Positions 36,201 to 51,200 of a DNA stretch of 64,000 nt are shown piece after piece (position 1 is the first letter of the stretch; each line of letters begins with the position of its first letter). Under the pieces are notes generated by a model. It saw only the letters and a program-made list of their open reading frames with translations. It was not told the DNA's origin and ran no database searches. The DNA is taken from assembly GCA_014843695.1 (NCBI GenBank), contig CM026386.1, positions 12,031,814 through 12,095,813 of the forward strand, given 5' to 3'. A program made the position numbers and the translations under genes. The stretch is from Archivesica marissinica (taxonomy: Eukaryota > Mollusca > Bivalvia > Venerida > Vesicomyidae).

Positions 36201-39200
36201 ACAGGGAACAAACAGCAGATTTAGAGTGGTCGTCCCAGCACTACTTCCTTACAAACATTCTGAACAGGGAACAAGCAGCAGATTTAGAGTGGTCGTCCCA
36301 GCACTACTTCCTTACAAACATTCTGCATTGTGAACAGGGAACAAGCAGCAGATTTAGAGTGGAATCAATAGGCATGTAACAGGAATTGTTTGCATGAGAA
36401 ATGCCTACCATTATTGATTTCTCAAGTTTCATAGCATTTACAATCTTTATACCCAACTTTAAACAATAAAAATGACTCATTATATTTTCGCATGCAAATA
36501 TTTGCGACGTAGACACATTCCGGGTAATAATAATGCATGCAGTTGCATTCATTTCTCGACTTTGATCGGTTCCCCAGTGAAAATGTGACTGAAATTCCAT
36601 TGATATTCCAATAGGATTTTTTTAGTGAAATTTCACTGAATTTTCTTTTGAAGTTTTAATGGATGGATGGTTTTTCCTGAATCAAGTTTTGCAACTTAAC
36701 AATTAGACTCCAAATTGTTCAATAGCAGTTTCGTTCAAACAATTAAGTCTCTCGATGACTCATAGCCTTCAATGAAGGTACCATCCATACTCGGCTATAA
36801 GACAACTTTTTTATTATGGCCTCAAAATGGCTTCCCGTCTTATAAAAGAAAAGTGTTTGTTTATTTTAATGTATCAGATATGTAGTCCAGTGGTAACACG
36901 CTGGACTGGTAATCCAGGGATCGCAGGTTTGATCCCCCCGTATGACCCTAATAAAATTAACAGTCTTTCAGATGGGACGTTAAACCGAGGTCTTGTGTCG
37001 GTGCTTTACACCTTGCATGTAAAAGAACCAGAGATTCTGGAATGGGTCTCTGTCTGTATCATGCACTCTCCTCCAAAATCTAAAATAACTAATCTCTTCA
37101 GGAGGCGTCGCTCATATAGGCAACAGGTAGCGACAATAAATAAACGTAATTTTTTTTTTTAATGTCACCACTATTTAAAGGGCCAGCCATTTCTGACTTA
37201 TGAGACACCTCTTCTTATGAACATCAGTACTTTCCGAATCCTATGCTTGTATGCCAGGTGCAAGGCTAGTAGGCAATCGATAACCATTATTTAACTAGCT
37301 GGCGGCTCACCAAACGGCCATATTAGAACAAACCCCTGACAAGGTTCAAACCTTCGACCTCCTGCTCCATAGGCGGACGCCTTAACCACTAGGCCACGGA
37401 GACGGTCTTATTAGTGAGTATTAAAAAAACCAAGCAATCTGCCTCCGTGGTTGAGTGGTTACGGTCGCTGACTTGCTGTAACCTAGCATCACTGACGGTC
37501 ACGGGTTCGAACGTCGCTACCGTTTGACCATTTGAGCAGATTACCTAACAACACCTTTCCTGGGCCGGGTCCAGCAGTTAACCAGTACTTGGTGCATCAA
37601 CTTCAGTAAGAAACTGCCAATTGTTTATATAAAGAGACACGGTCTGAGTGGGACTCGAACCTGTGCCAATAAGTGATGATAGGCTTCAGTGGTCAGTGAC
37701 CATAACTACTCGATCACAAAGACAGACCGTTATACAGAGGCAATAATATCACTAATGCCCCATATATTACACCAATACACCAATGTATTACACAAATACA
37801 CCCATGTATTGCACAAATACACCCATGTATTACACCAATACACCCATGTATTACACCAATACACCCATGTATTACACCAATACACCCATGTATTACACCA
37901 ATACACCCATGTATTACACCAATACACCCATGTATTACACCAATACACCAATGTATTACACCAATACACCAATGTATTACACCAATACATCAATGTATTA
38001 CACCAATACACCCAATACACCCATGTATTACACCAATACACCCATGTATTACACCAATACACCCATGTATTACACCAATACACCCATGTATTACACCAAT
38101 GTATTACACCAATACACCCATGTATTACACCAATACACCCATGTATTACACCAATACACCCATGTATTACACCAATACACCCATGTATTACACCAATGTA
38201 TTACACCAATACACCCATGTATTACACCAATACACCCATGTATTACACAAATACACCCATGTATTACACCAATTACCCATGTATTACACCAATACACCCA
38301 TGTATTACACCAATACACCAATGTATTACACCAATACACCCATGTATTACACCAATACACCCATGTATTACACCAATACACCCATGTATTACACAAATAC
38401 ACCCATGTATTACACCAATACACCCATGTATTACACCAATACACCCATGTATTACACCAATGTATTACACCAATACACCCATGTATTACACCAATACACC
38501 CAATACACCCATGTATTACACAAATGCACCCATGAATACACCAATGTATTACACCAATACATTGGACCCGAGACTGTTTATAGTCCCATACAACAAATCA
38601 ATGACCCTCATCATGATGATGATGGGGACATATCCGTTTTACAAGCATGAAACTTCGCTGATCTGCACTATGAGGAGATCGAGGTTAATTACCGAATATA
38701 TTTAACCCTTTCAACACCACAGACCTCTAAATAGGCTTACAAAAAGTGTAGATCCAGATGAGCCGGCTCGTGACGAGCCGTCTCATCAGGATCTGCACTT
38801 TTTGCCAGTGATATGACTATTTTTAGACATAATTACCCATTTTGATAAATGCACTTGTCCAAATGTGATTTTCTGATTCATTTATTGGTTTATGAATATC
38901 ATGGACCAGTCCATGTGAGTTACTTGGTGTCGAATGGGTTAAGGCAGTTTGGGATATTGATAGAATCCATTGCAACGAGGGAGAGAGAAGAGGCAACATG
39001 GAATTTAAATGCCTCGCTTAAGGGCACAATCACAACGGCTCCAGCGGGGCACGACCTCCGGGCTGTTTGCACCTGAAGTGAAAGCGCTTTAACAACTGTG
39101 CTATCACGACTTCTAAGAAAATTTGGATGATCATTGGAATTAGTGTATTTTCAGAAGGCGCCTCCTCGAAACCCCTCATTTCTGAGCCACGATTATTCTA

Positions 39201-42200
39201 GTAGCTACACAATGACTGATAATGCTATAAAGATGGTACTGATCATTCAACAAAACTTCTTGCCGATGTTCAGCATGTTCAGTTGCTTACTGGGAGGTAT
39301 ATAATACCATGACTGCATCTGCTGCAGCAGATCTCCCTGGATCATGTCAACATACACAAGGGCCCATCAATATTTGTGTGTGTGTGTGTTTTATTTTAAT
39401 TACGCTACCAGTTGCCCATATGATCGATGCCTTCTGAAGAGATTTGTCATTTTAGATTTTTGGAGAATAGCGCAATGCTACAGACAGAGACCCATTCTAG
39501 AGTCACCTCTGGTTCTTTTATGTGCACCGACACGAGACTTCGGCTTAAAGTCGCATCTGAAAGACTGTTAATTTTATTAAGGTCACTTGGGGGATCGAAC
39601 CTGCGATCCCTGAATTATCAGCCCAGCGTGTTACCACAGGACTATAGATCCATCTAATATTTTCGTGAACTAATTTCACTATTTCATAACGCTTTCACAA
39701 GGAACTGGGTATAGAATTGCTACAGCACCCACCATACAGCCCAGATTTGGAAACTTGAAGGGCCATAACTAATGTTGCTAGAACTTGTGGCCTGGCCTGT
39801 TTGCCTTTATTTAATTTGTCATGTTTTGTATTCACATGTACATGTAAAACGAATCGAGCAATAAAATATGCTTAAACTAATTTGGCAACTTAAGACTATT
39901 TCCAAATCTCAAAAACACGCTGCGTGGCAAGACATACGAGTTACGAGAGGAGTTGAGGTGTGCCGTAAACAGAAATTTGCTAGAGATGTCACGTGATCTG
40001 GTCATCATCATCATCATCATCGAGCGGTGGAATAAATGCAAACTATGTCACGGACTCGTTACTTTGAAAAGTAGAAGTGGTTAAAAGTATGTTATATATA
40101 AGTATAAGTATACTCGTAACATAGAATTAGTCCACGAAATTATTGATGGGCCCTCGTATATGGATCATATTAACCATATTTTCAGCACAACATGAGAACT
40201 GCAATGACTTGCATGAATAATTTTACAGAATAATCAATCTGCAGTCATAATAAATACCAATGTGGATAATTAATCTTCATTACCAACACAGATTGATTTT
40301 CACTGTATGCACAGTCAAGATCTTGTACTTAAGATTTACTGGTAAGTTTTCTCTGAATTAAAGGTTGGAAGTCAAGATCTTGTACTTAGATTTACTGGTA
40401 GTTCCCTCTGAATTAAAGGTTGGAAGTCAAGATATTGTACTTAGATATACTGGTAGTTCTCTCTGAATTAAAGTTGGAAGTCAAGATCGTGTACTTAAGA
40501 TTTACTGGTAAGTTTTCTCTGAATTAAAGGTTGGAAGTCAAGATTGTGTACTTAAATTTACTGGCAGTTCTCTCTGAATTAAAGGTTGGAAGTCAAGATC
40601 TTGTACTTAGATTTACTGGCAGTTCTCTCTGAATTAAAGGATTGAAGTCAAGATATTGTACTTAGATGTACTGGCAGTTCTCTCTGAATTAAAGGTTGGA
40701 AGTCAAGATTGTGTGCTTAGATATACTGGCAGTTCTCTATGGATTAAAGGTTGGAAGTCAAGATCGTGTGCTTAGATTTACTGGTCGCTCTCTATGGATT
40801 AAAGGTTGGAAGTCAAGATCTTGTGCTTAGATTTACTGGTGATTCTCTCTGAATTAAAGGTTGGAAGTCAAGATCGTGTGCTTAGATATACTGGCAGTTC
40901 TCTATGGATTAAAGGTTGGAAGTCAAGATCGTGTGCTTAGATTTACTGGCAGTTCTCTCTGAATTAAAGGTTGGAAGTCAAGATTGTGTGCTTAGATTTA
41001 CTGGTGATTCTCTCTGAATTAAAGGTTGGAAGTCAAGATCGTGTGCTTAGATTTACTGGTGATTCTCTCTGAATTAAAGGTTGGAAGTCAAGATCGTGTG
41101 CTTAGATTTACTGGTGATTCTCTCTGAATTAAAGGATTGAAGTTAAGATCTTGTCCTTAGATTTACTGGCAGTTCTCTCTGAATTAAAGATTGAAGTCTA
41201 CATTGTGTGATTAGATTTACAAAACATTATCTCTCTGTCTCTCCTGTGTCTCTCTCTCCTGTCTTCCTCCCTCCCTCCTAGTCCCTCCCTCGCTCCCTTC
41301 CTCCTTCCCTTAGACAGTTCTCTCTTGATTAAAGGTTGGAAGTCAAACTATTGTGCTTAGATTTTCAGACTGTTCTTTATTGATTAACGGTTGGAAGTCG
41401 AAATAATGTGCTTAGTTTTAAATTCTCTCATGATCAAAGGTTCGAAGTCTATGTTTTACACAGCTTTGCAAATACGTTTGTTCTCTAACTGTAGAGAACA
41501 TCTCTGTGAAATAGGTTGGAAGACTAGATCCAGCACTAGAGATTTACAGAGAAATCTCTTTTAATTAAATATTGCAACCATAGAGTATTGCATTTAAATT
41601 TACAGACAGATCTCTATCAGAATAATAAAATATCTGCAAACTGAACAGTTAGCTTGGAACTCAACAGCTGAAATCAACAAACATTCTTGCTTTTACTCAG
41701 ATTGCATTTAGTTAAAACATTATTAATTTCAGTATTTGTGCATGTAAACAAGCAATAAACATTTTATTTATAAATAAACATTAGTACACTGAATGTGATT
41801 AGACTGATAAAGAAAACGCAGCGCTCAATTCTAGGTCGGAATTTTGGGGAGAAGTGAGAAATGTAAAAAAGAAGGTAAATGTGCACAGTATGACCATTAA
41901 ATACAACAGTTGAATAGAAGAAATGCTTTAAAATGGACATTTTGTATGAAAATTGTACCAACATTATTTTTTTTACGGAGAAGTGAGGCACCCAAGGGGC
42001 AATGTCAGAATCCCTAGGGGGACTATTTCGCCCAAATCAGAATGAGCCCTGAAAAACGTATATATAATTGTTCTTATCCCTATCAATAAATTGGTTGTAA
42101 AATAGGCGGGAGAATAATTTATTTAACATTGAAAATACAGTCAAACCTGTCTTAAGCAGCCAGCCAAGGGAATCACAGAAAGTGGCTGCTTAGCACAGGT

Positions 42201-45200
42201 GGCTGCTTAATAGAGGTCAAATGTATAATAAAACAGCATATTGGGAATCTAGAAACTCGCTGCTTAATACAGGTTGGTTGCTTAATGGAGGTGACCACTA
42301 ACACAGGTTTGACTGTATGCGCAATCTATTCAAGCTAAGGTATATGCCAAACAATTTCAAATTATTATATGAACCAGTCAATGAGGGGACCTCGCGCTGG
42401 CTTTTTTGTTACCTCCCTTGGCAGATAAAGTATGATTTATCGCGAAATGCATAGCGGTGCTTTCTTTCTATTGGAATCCACTAGTCAGATGTTGTGTTAT
42501 GATAAATGTGATTGAGCCGTCAGCTAGTTAAATAATAGTTTCACACGAAATGTTACCACAATTTATATTGATAATACTTAATAGTATAAAATACACTTTT
42601 AACCCATTTCATTCTGGATACATTTAAAGGCTTTTGCAAACAACATAGAACGAGATCAGCTGCAGCATGATGATCTATGTTGTTTGCTACATAGCCAAGT
42701 GTCTTAGCAAGATCATCCGAATAGCAAACAGCATAGAGCCTGATATGAGAGATCGTTCCGTGGTGGCTGATCTGGCTCTATGTTCTTTGCGAATACTGTT
42801 TGAACGGTATCCAGAATCAAATGGGTTAATAGTTACCAAGAAAGTTATAAGGATGTTAATTTCATCTAACAAACATTATTGTACCGTATGTAAGTGTTGC
42901 ATTGATTTACTGAAATTTTAAGTCTTAGACAAGCGACCCAAAAATGTCACACCAAATGTCCATAATTTTCTAAGATAAATAGTTAATATTTCATCATTGC
43001 TTAAAATTATAGTACAAAGAATTCATTAAATAAAAAATTTGTTTGTGTTTATTTCGGTCCGCCTCCGTGGTCGAGTGGTTACGGTCACTGACTTGTATAC
43101 CACTGTAACCTATCATCACTGATGGTCACGGGTTCGAGCCCCGCTCAGACCGTGTCTCATTTATATGAAAAAGATGGCATTTTCTTACGGAGGTTGGTGC
43201 ACCCAAGTACTGGTTAACCGCTGGAGCCTGCCCAGGAAAGGTGTTGTTAGGTAAACTGCCCGCCTGCGATATGGCCGGAAATGGTGCTGATGCAGGCGTA
43301 AAACCCGAAATATAAATATCAATTGTGTTTATTTCAATGTTAAATAATTCCGTGGTATATTTTCGTAACACTGATAAAAATTGATAAAAAATTGTTATTT
43401 CATGATCTGACATAACAGAAATTCCTTGATAGTGAAATATGGATCATATATCGTGTGTTAAAGCGACATTCGCATAAAGCAATTATTCGTGGGAAAAATG
43501 AATTGCTACTACAAATTCTTCCGAATACATTCTTAAACACTAACATTGAATCAATAAACAGTGTTTTTGTGTATGATTTCATATAACGGTCATCCATGCT
43601 CCTGAATTGACGTTTGTTTGTCATCGGAGTCAATGCTAAATGCGAGATAATGTCGCTTAGAAATAATTTAACTAAGAATAGTCTACAAATACATAGGCAC
43701 AAATATGAGATATTAAAATACATGTAAATCTGTACCATAAAGCATGTTATTCAGGATACATAGTTATATTACGCATGGATGTTTACATTATTTTGCTATG
43801 TCAACAAACGGTGTATACGACGTTTGTTTATTAGTTGAAATACTTGGTATTTGAGGCAAATATTTGGAAACATATAATACCATATAATAGCAAAAATAAA
43901 TACATTCGGCAGAAATTTGTGTTTTCACTGATGTAGTGTCGCTTTAAGCTTATAACTGTTACAAGTGTGGTTCACACAACTGAAATGGGAATTAGTGCTG
44001 TGCATTATGATGATGGCGCGACTGATACAAGAATTTGATACACCATGTGCGTCTTTAACCCTTTCAACACCACATACCTCTAAATTGGCTTACAAAAAAG
44101 TGTAGATCCAGATGAGACGGCTCGTAACGAGCCGTCTCATCAGGATCTGCACTTTTTTCAAGTAATATAACTTTTTTAGAATTTTTTTTATCCATTTTGA
44201 TAAATGAACTGATCCAAATGTAATTTTGTTATTAATTTATTGGTCTAAAAATATCATGGACCAGTCCATGTCAGTTACTTGGTGTTGAATGGGGTAACTT
44301 CGCGAAACATCATAAAACACAGATCCATGCCATTCAATATGGAAACTATGTTCAGGAGTGGCTGCGTATCATAGTTCACCGATGATGACAAAGAAATTTG
44401 TAGAAGAGAATCGTCAGGAAATAAATTCTTCAACATGATCCGCAAGTGTCATGTTTATAACTCTGTTACATAAAGAGAAGCAGGAAGAATGAGACAAACA
44501 GAAGGATACAGGAAGTCTGAAACAGGAAGTCTGAAATAGGAAGTTTGATACAGGAAGTCTGAAACAGGAAGTCTGAAACAGAGGAAGTTTGAAACAGAGG
44601 AAGTCTGAAACAGGAAGTCTGAAACAGGAAGTCTGAAACAGAGGAAGTCTGAAACAGGAAGTCTGAAACAGGAAGTCTGAAACAGGAAGTCTGAAACAGA
44701 GGAAGTCTGAAACAGGAAGTTTGATACAGGAAGTTTGATACAGGAAGTCTGAAACAGGAAGTCTGCAACAGGAAGTCTGAAACAGGAAGTTTGATACAGG
44801 AAGTCTGAAACAGGAAGTCTGCAACAGGAAGTCTGAAACAGGAAGTCTGAAACAGAGGAAGTCAGAAACAGGAAGTCTGAAACAGTTTGTCTGTAACAGT
44901 TTGTCTGAAATAGGAAGTCTGAAACAGAGGAAGTCTGAAACAGAGGAAGTCTGAAACAAGAAGTCTGAAGCAGGAAGTCTGAAACAGGAAGTCTGAAACA
45001 GGAAGTCTGAAACAGAAAGTCTGAAACAGAAAGTCTGAAACAGTATGTCTGAAATAGGAAGTCTGAAACAGGAAGTCTGAAACAGGAAGTCTGTGGTGTG
45101 GTTGGTCATACATCAGGATATTTTAAGCAAATACACCTTTTGAGAGTATTGATAGATTAAGGTTGCCCAACAAGGGGACCGTCCACAATTACATAGTCAT

Positions 45201-48200
45201 ATGAAGACAAGGATATAAAGTGTTAAAGACATGATGTTTTCCATTTCTCTAATACAAAGAGGTAAAATACAAAAGCGCTAAAAGACCATATTTTTCATTT
45301 GCACAGTGGTAAGAGTTAAGGCACCGTATGTTTAGTATCTCTCTTGATTGGTCAAAAGACCCATTTAATGGTTTAAGACAACACATCAATTTCACACTGA
45401 GTCCAAGATATGTGTTTTACTGAGCTCAAGATATGTGATTTACTGAGCTCAGTATATGTGATTTACTGAGCCCAAGATATGTGATTTACTGAGCCCAAGA
45501 TATGTGATTTACTGAGCCCAAGATATGTGATTTACTGAGCCCAAGATATGTGATTTACTGAGCCCAAGATATGTGTTTTACTGAGCTCAAGATATGTGAT
45601 TTACTGAGCCCAAGATGTGTGATCTACTGAGTCCAAGATATGTGATTTACTGAACTCAAGATATGTGATCTACTGAGCCCAAGATATGTGATTTACTGAG
45701 CCCCAGATGTGTGATCTACTGAGCCCAAGATATGTGATCTACTGAGCCCAAGATATGTGATTTACTGAGCCCAAGATGTGTGATCTACTGAACTCAAGAT
45801 ATGTGATTTACTGAACTCAAGATATGTGATTTACTGAGCCCAAGATATGTGATCTACTTTTTTTATGTATACATGGTGAGTTTAATTAAAGCTAGGGATA
45901 CAAAACGGTTTGTGCCTTACGGATACCACTTTAACTGCAATTAGTCTAAAAACAACATTTAGAAAGTGCATACATATCACTCTACTCATTGTGCCACACC
46001 CAAACAGACTGACCCCAGGAAAAATGAATTTAGAGCACACAATAATTAGAACACAGTCTGCCAAATATTCCCGAATACAGCCAGGTTATAAAACAGTCTG
46101 TCGAATAATCCCGATTACAGCCAGGTTATAAAACAGTCTGCCGAATAATCCCGAATACAGCCAGGTTATAAACCAGTCTGCCAAATATTCCCGAATACAG
46201 CCAGGTTATAAAACAGTCTGTCGAATAATCCCGAATACAGCCAGGTAATAAAACAGTCTGTCGAATATTCCAGAATACAGCCAGGTTATAAAACAGTCTG
46301 TCGAATATTCCAGAATACAGCCAGGTTATAAAACAGTCTGTCAAATATTCCAGAATACAGCCAGGTTATAAAACAGTCTGTCGAATAATCCCGAATACAG
46401 CCAGGTAATAAAACAGTCTGTCGAATATTCCAGAATACAGCCAGGTTATAAAACAGTCTGTCGAATATTCCAGAATACAGCCAGGTTATAAAACAGTCTG
46501 TCAAATATTCCAGAATACAGCCAGGTTATAAAACAGTCTGTCAAATATTCCAGAATACAGCCAGGTTATAAAACAGTCTGTTAAATATTCCAGAATACAG
46601 CCAGGTTATAAAACAGTCTGTCGAATATTCCAGAATACAGCCAGGTTATAAAACAGTCTGTCGAATATTCCAGATTACAACCAGGTTATAAAACAGTCTG
46701 TCGAATATTCCAGAATACAGCCAGGTTATAAAACAGTCTGCCGAATAATCCTGAATACAGCCAGGTTATAAAACAGTCTGTCGAATATTCCAGAATACAG
46801 CCAGGTTATAAAATAGTCTGCCGAATAATCCCGAATACAGCCAGGTTATAAAACAGTCTGCCGAATATTCCTGAATACAACCAGGTTACAGTGATCATTC
46901 TAGAGGGCAATGTGGGTGAAATAGTCACCCTAGGGACCCTGACATCGCCCTCTGGGGGCCCCACTTCTCCCCACTTTTTATTTTACTATTTTCATACAAT
47001 TTTGGTCAGTAAGATACACGGCCCATTATAAAGCACTCGTATTCAGATGTTGTATTTAATGGTTGTATTGTGCATTTTAACCATATTTTGTTGAAATTTA
47101 TTAAATAACACCATATAAGGACAAGATCGCGTGCTTTCTCATTTCTCCCAATAATTCTGACCGAGAATGAACCCTGGGTAATATAAAACAGTCTGCCGAA
47201 TAATCCCGATTACAGCCGGGTTATAAAACAGTCTGCCGAATAATCCCGATTACAGCCAGGTTATAAAACAGTCTGCCGAATAATCCCGAATACAGCCAGG
47301 TTATAAAACTAGCTATAATTGTAGGTTGGTGGTTGCTGTAAGAGGTAATTACTGCTAAATAGTAGTATTTACTGTGCTTCGTCTTCATTATATCTGTAGC
47401 TACAAGACATACATTTCCTCCTTACAGACACACAGTGTGCTCAAATAATCAATGAAACATGTTGCCGCATGAGTTGCGAAATTGATAAATAAATTATTAT
47501 CTACTTATAACCAAGTCTGAAATTATTTTATTTTAAGTTTAAACTTTATTTAATTTATGATGTAGACAACCCCCCTATGACATTGGAATGAGATCCGTTC
47601 AACTGACTTTGCAATATGATAGTTTTGTAACACTGGTCCCTGATGAATTATTTGAGTGATATGTTTGTACATATATGTGATGACTGCATTCATTATTCAT
47701 TATTATGTCAATAAAACTCATGCGTTTATTTGCTATTCTATGCAAAACAACATACCCCTGTCACCCCCCCCTGATTTCATTTCAGAGTGAATTAATTTTT
47801 AAGCTTAAACTTTATTTATTTTACAACGATTGCGAAGCAAGTCTAACAACTTATATTAATCACTCTCGTTGGCGCGGATGAAAGCGTATATGTGGTCATT
47901 CGTGTGGGAGGAAACCAGAGTACGCGGAGAAAACTCACCTATCCGATTCGGAGACCACCGTACCATCTCACATACTTCCCGGTCCGAGGATCGAACCCGG
48001 GTTGCATTGTTGAGAAAATGTTCTATTTAATATGTCCACTTATGATACATGTAAGATTACAAATTGTTCTATTCAATAAATATGTGATACTCAAATTCCT
48101 GAAACCATTATAAAACAAATAAATAGTAAATATCTTGCACCACTATGGAGCTTCATATCAGTGCAACTTATTATTAATATAATACAAAAGTAAAATTAAA

Positions 48201-51200
48201 AAAGTAGTGTTTATTTATTATAGTGTCACCCCTATTTAAAGGGTTAGCCATTTCTGACCTGTTACAGGCGGATCTGTAGTCCAGTGGTAACACGCTGGAC
48301 TGGTAATCCAGGGATCGCAGGTTCGACCCCCCCCATCTGACCCTAATAAAATTAACAGTCTTTCAGATGGGACGTTAAACCGAGGTCTCGTGTCAGTGTT
48401 TTACACTGTGCACGTAAAAGAACCAGAAGAGACTCTGGAATGGGTCTCTGTCTGTATCATTGCACTATCCTCCAAAATCTAAAATAAAATGACTAATATC
48501 TTCAGGAGGCGTCGCTCATATGACCAACCGGTAGCGACGCTAAATAAACGTAAAAAACACACACATGACCTGTGTCAGCCACCTCTTTTTAATGAACATC
48601 AGTACTTCCCGAATACTGTGCTTGTATGCCAGGTGCTAGGTTGGTAGGCAATAAAATATCATTCAGATTCACAAATGGCTGTGGTTTGTATTTGTATTTT
48701 CTCATCAAAATAAGATTTTGGCAATAACACACACAGTCTTACCTTTGAGACTTGAGCACATCTACACAGGGTCACCACATCTAAGAATGAGAAAATTCTG
48801 AAAAGTAAAAAATAGGTGATGTCAGTATACTGTCATTAAAAGCGATCCTAAAACACTGTCGTGACGTCATACCTTTGTACTTGCAGTCCACTATTATTAA
48901 TATTGGACTGGTGTCAACTGGCAGAGTATTATATTAAATACTATGAGTAAATGTACGAAATTAATAATTTTAATTATAAGGATCTTGTTATATAAGTGTG
49001 TGTTTTAAGTTAGATATAAGCCTCAAACGGATCCAATATGTAAAATATTGGTACTGTCTTCGGCACTACGCACATCACACAGTCCAATATTTTACATATT
49101 GATTTGTTTTCGGCTTATATCCTATACATAATAAATATGTACAACATTTAACTGTGTAAAAAACGAGGACAAAATAAGTTAAACTAGACTCCTGCAATTT
49201 TCACACGGTGGCTACATGTAAGTCAACTGCAACACTTCAACAGTGTATTAAAGGGGACAGCACCCTGTGAACATGATTTTTTATTATTTAAGTTCGAGCC
49301 CATTTGAGCGATGGGCAGTTTACCTAACAACTTTCCTGGGCAGGCTTCAGAATTAAGCCAGGACAATCTCGTACAACCAATACTCTATTAGACCTGGCTT
49401 CATTGTGCAACAGGAAGTTGCAATTATAGAGCAAGAGCTTCTATAATTCTTATTTAATTTCCCAGCCATAATTCTTAGTTAATTCCCCAGGAGATCCACC
49501 CCTGTCATGAACAACACTTACATCAATTCATCTCTTGATGTTCTCTAGATAGTTTAGTTGCAGGAATACAATACACATTACAACCCTATTTTATATATCA
49601 ATAAAGGAGTAAGAGGTATCAAACATTGTGTGTTCGAAAATGACGTAGGAACAAGACTAAAGGATAAACATATTTACGACTACTGGAATGAATAAATAAA
49701 GGCCATGGTAGATGATATGAAATGTGCGTTTAACTGAACAAAACGCCCGTTGTATTTACAAAACGTTGGTGCCTTCACCATGACAAATACCGTAAACCTA
49801 TTCGGCATTCTCTGCTGGTATTCCAAAGTCTGCCCGGAAACATTCATCTACCGCCATTGGCGTAGCTTCCTATAGGCCGTGTAGGCCGTGGCCTACACTT
49901 TTCCCAAAATATCGAAAAAATAAAAATGCCAAATCTGCAACAAAAATCGGGAGGCCAGGATATAAATAGTTTTCCTGGGGACGATCGCCAGACCCACCTC
50001 TCATCGTTGGCCTACACATGGATTTCAGCCAAGCTATGACCCTGACTGCTCTTGATTAGAAATATAACTGAATGCTCAGATTTCCCATTATGTAAACTAT
50101 TAAAACAACTGGGTGTTAATTTATTACCGAAATCATAAATTGTTTAGTGATTACAACATTAGGCAACCTATAAATAACTTGCCAAACACTGAACATGTCA
50201 TTTAAATGTTACTATATATAGCTATGCAACAGGAAATTCAGAGTTCATTCTAAGTCAGAATGGTGTTATTTAATAAATTTCAACAAAATATGGTTAAAAT
50301 GCACAGTATGACAATTAAATACAACATTTTAATAGCAGGAGTGCTATATAATGGGCCAGTGTATCTTACTGGACAAACGTTTGTATGAAAATTGCAAAAA
50401 AGTGGGGAGAATTGGGGCTGGGCCCCCAGAGAGAAAAGTCAGTGTCCCTGTCAGGGCGACTATTTCTATTATATATTTATAATATACTATTTTTTTTGGG
50501 GGGAGAAGTGTGGCCCCCAGAGGGTGATGTCAGGATCCCTAGGGCGACTATTTCGCCCACATCGACCTCTACATGGGCCTGATCAAAATGAGATATTTTC
50601 GAGTTCATATACACTTAACTTAAGTTCTCCTGTCAGAGGTTTCACGAGGGCGACAATCAAAGTGTAAAGCAGGTCTGTCCATTTTGTGCCGTCTGATCTG
50701 GCTCTATGCTGTTTGCAAGTGATTTTATCTGCCGCTAGCGTGCAAAGGGGTTACAGGGCAGGCAGTGCTTTTCCTGTTGTTTGGAAAGAGCTTAGATTAT
50801 ACCAATTTATTTTAGCTCGATTGCGAAACAAGTTTTATCAACTTATATTAATCACTCTCGAGACCTCATTCCTGATGGAATCCATCGCAACGAGGGAGAG
50901 AGGAGGCAACGTGGAATTTAAATGCCTTGCCTAAGGGCACAATCGTAACGGTTTAGAGATACTAATGTACAAGAACACAGCCATTGTGTTCGGCTCTGAA
51001 ATACTTCACTTGAAAACGGTCTTTGTGACAACTATGTTAACATATATATACAATTTATTATCATATACACATCTGTTGCCATGGGGCACAAGTGGATTCC
51101 ATTAGGAGTATTGTGTGTGAATAGCAGCTAACTTTGCCAAGAGATGAAGAAGTTATCGCCAATTGATTCTTTAAAGATTTAACCTCGGAAATGGATAGGA

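Noticed and set aside
43056..43150. tRNA gene with A and B boxes
   Set aside because: Head of SINE-C, repeated with the same long body and target duplications.
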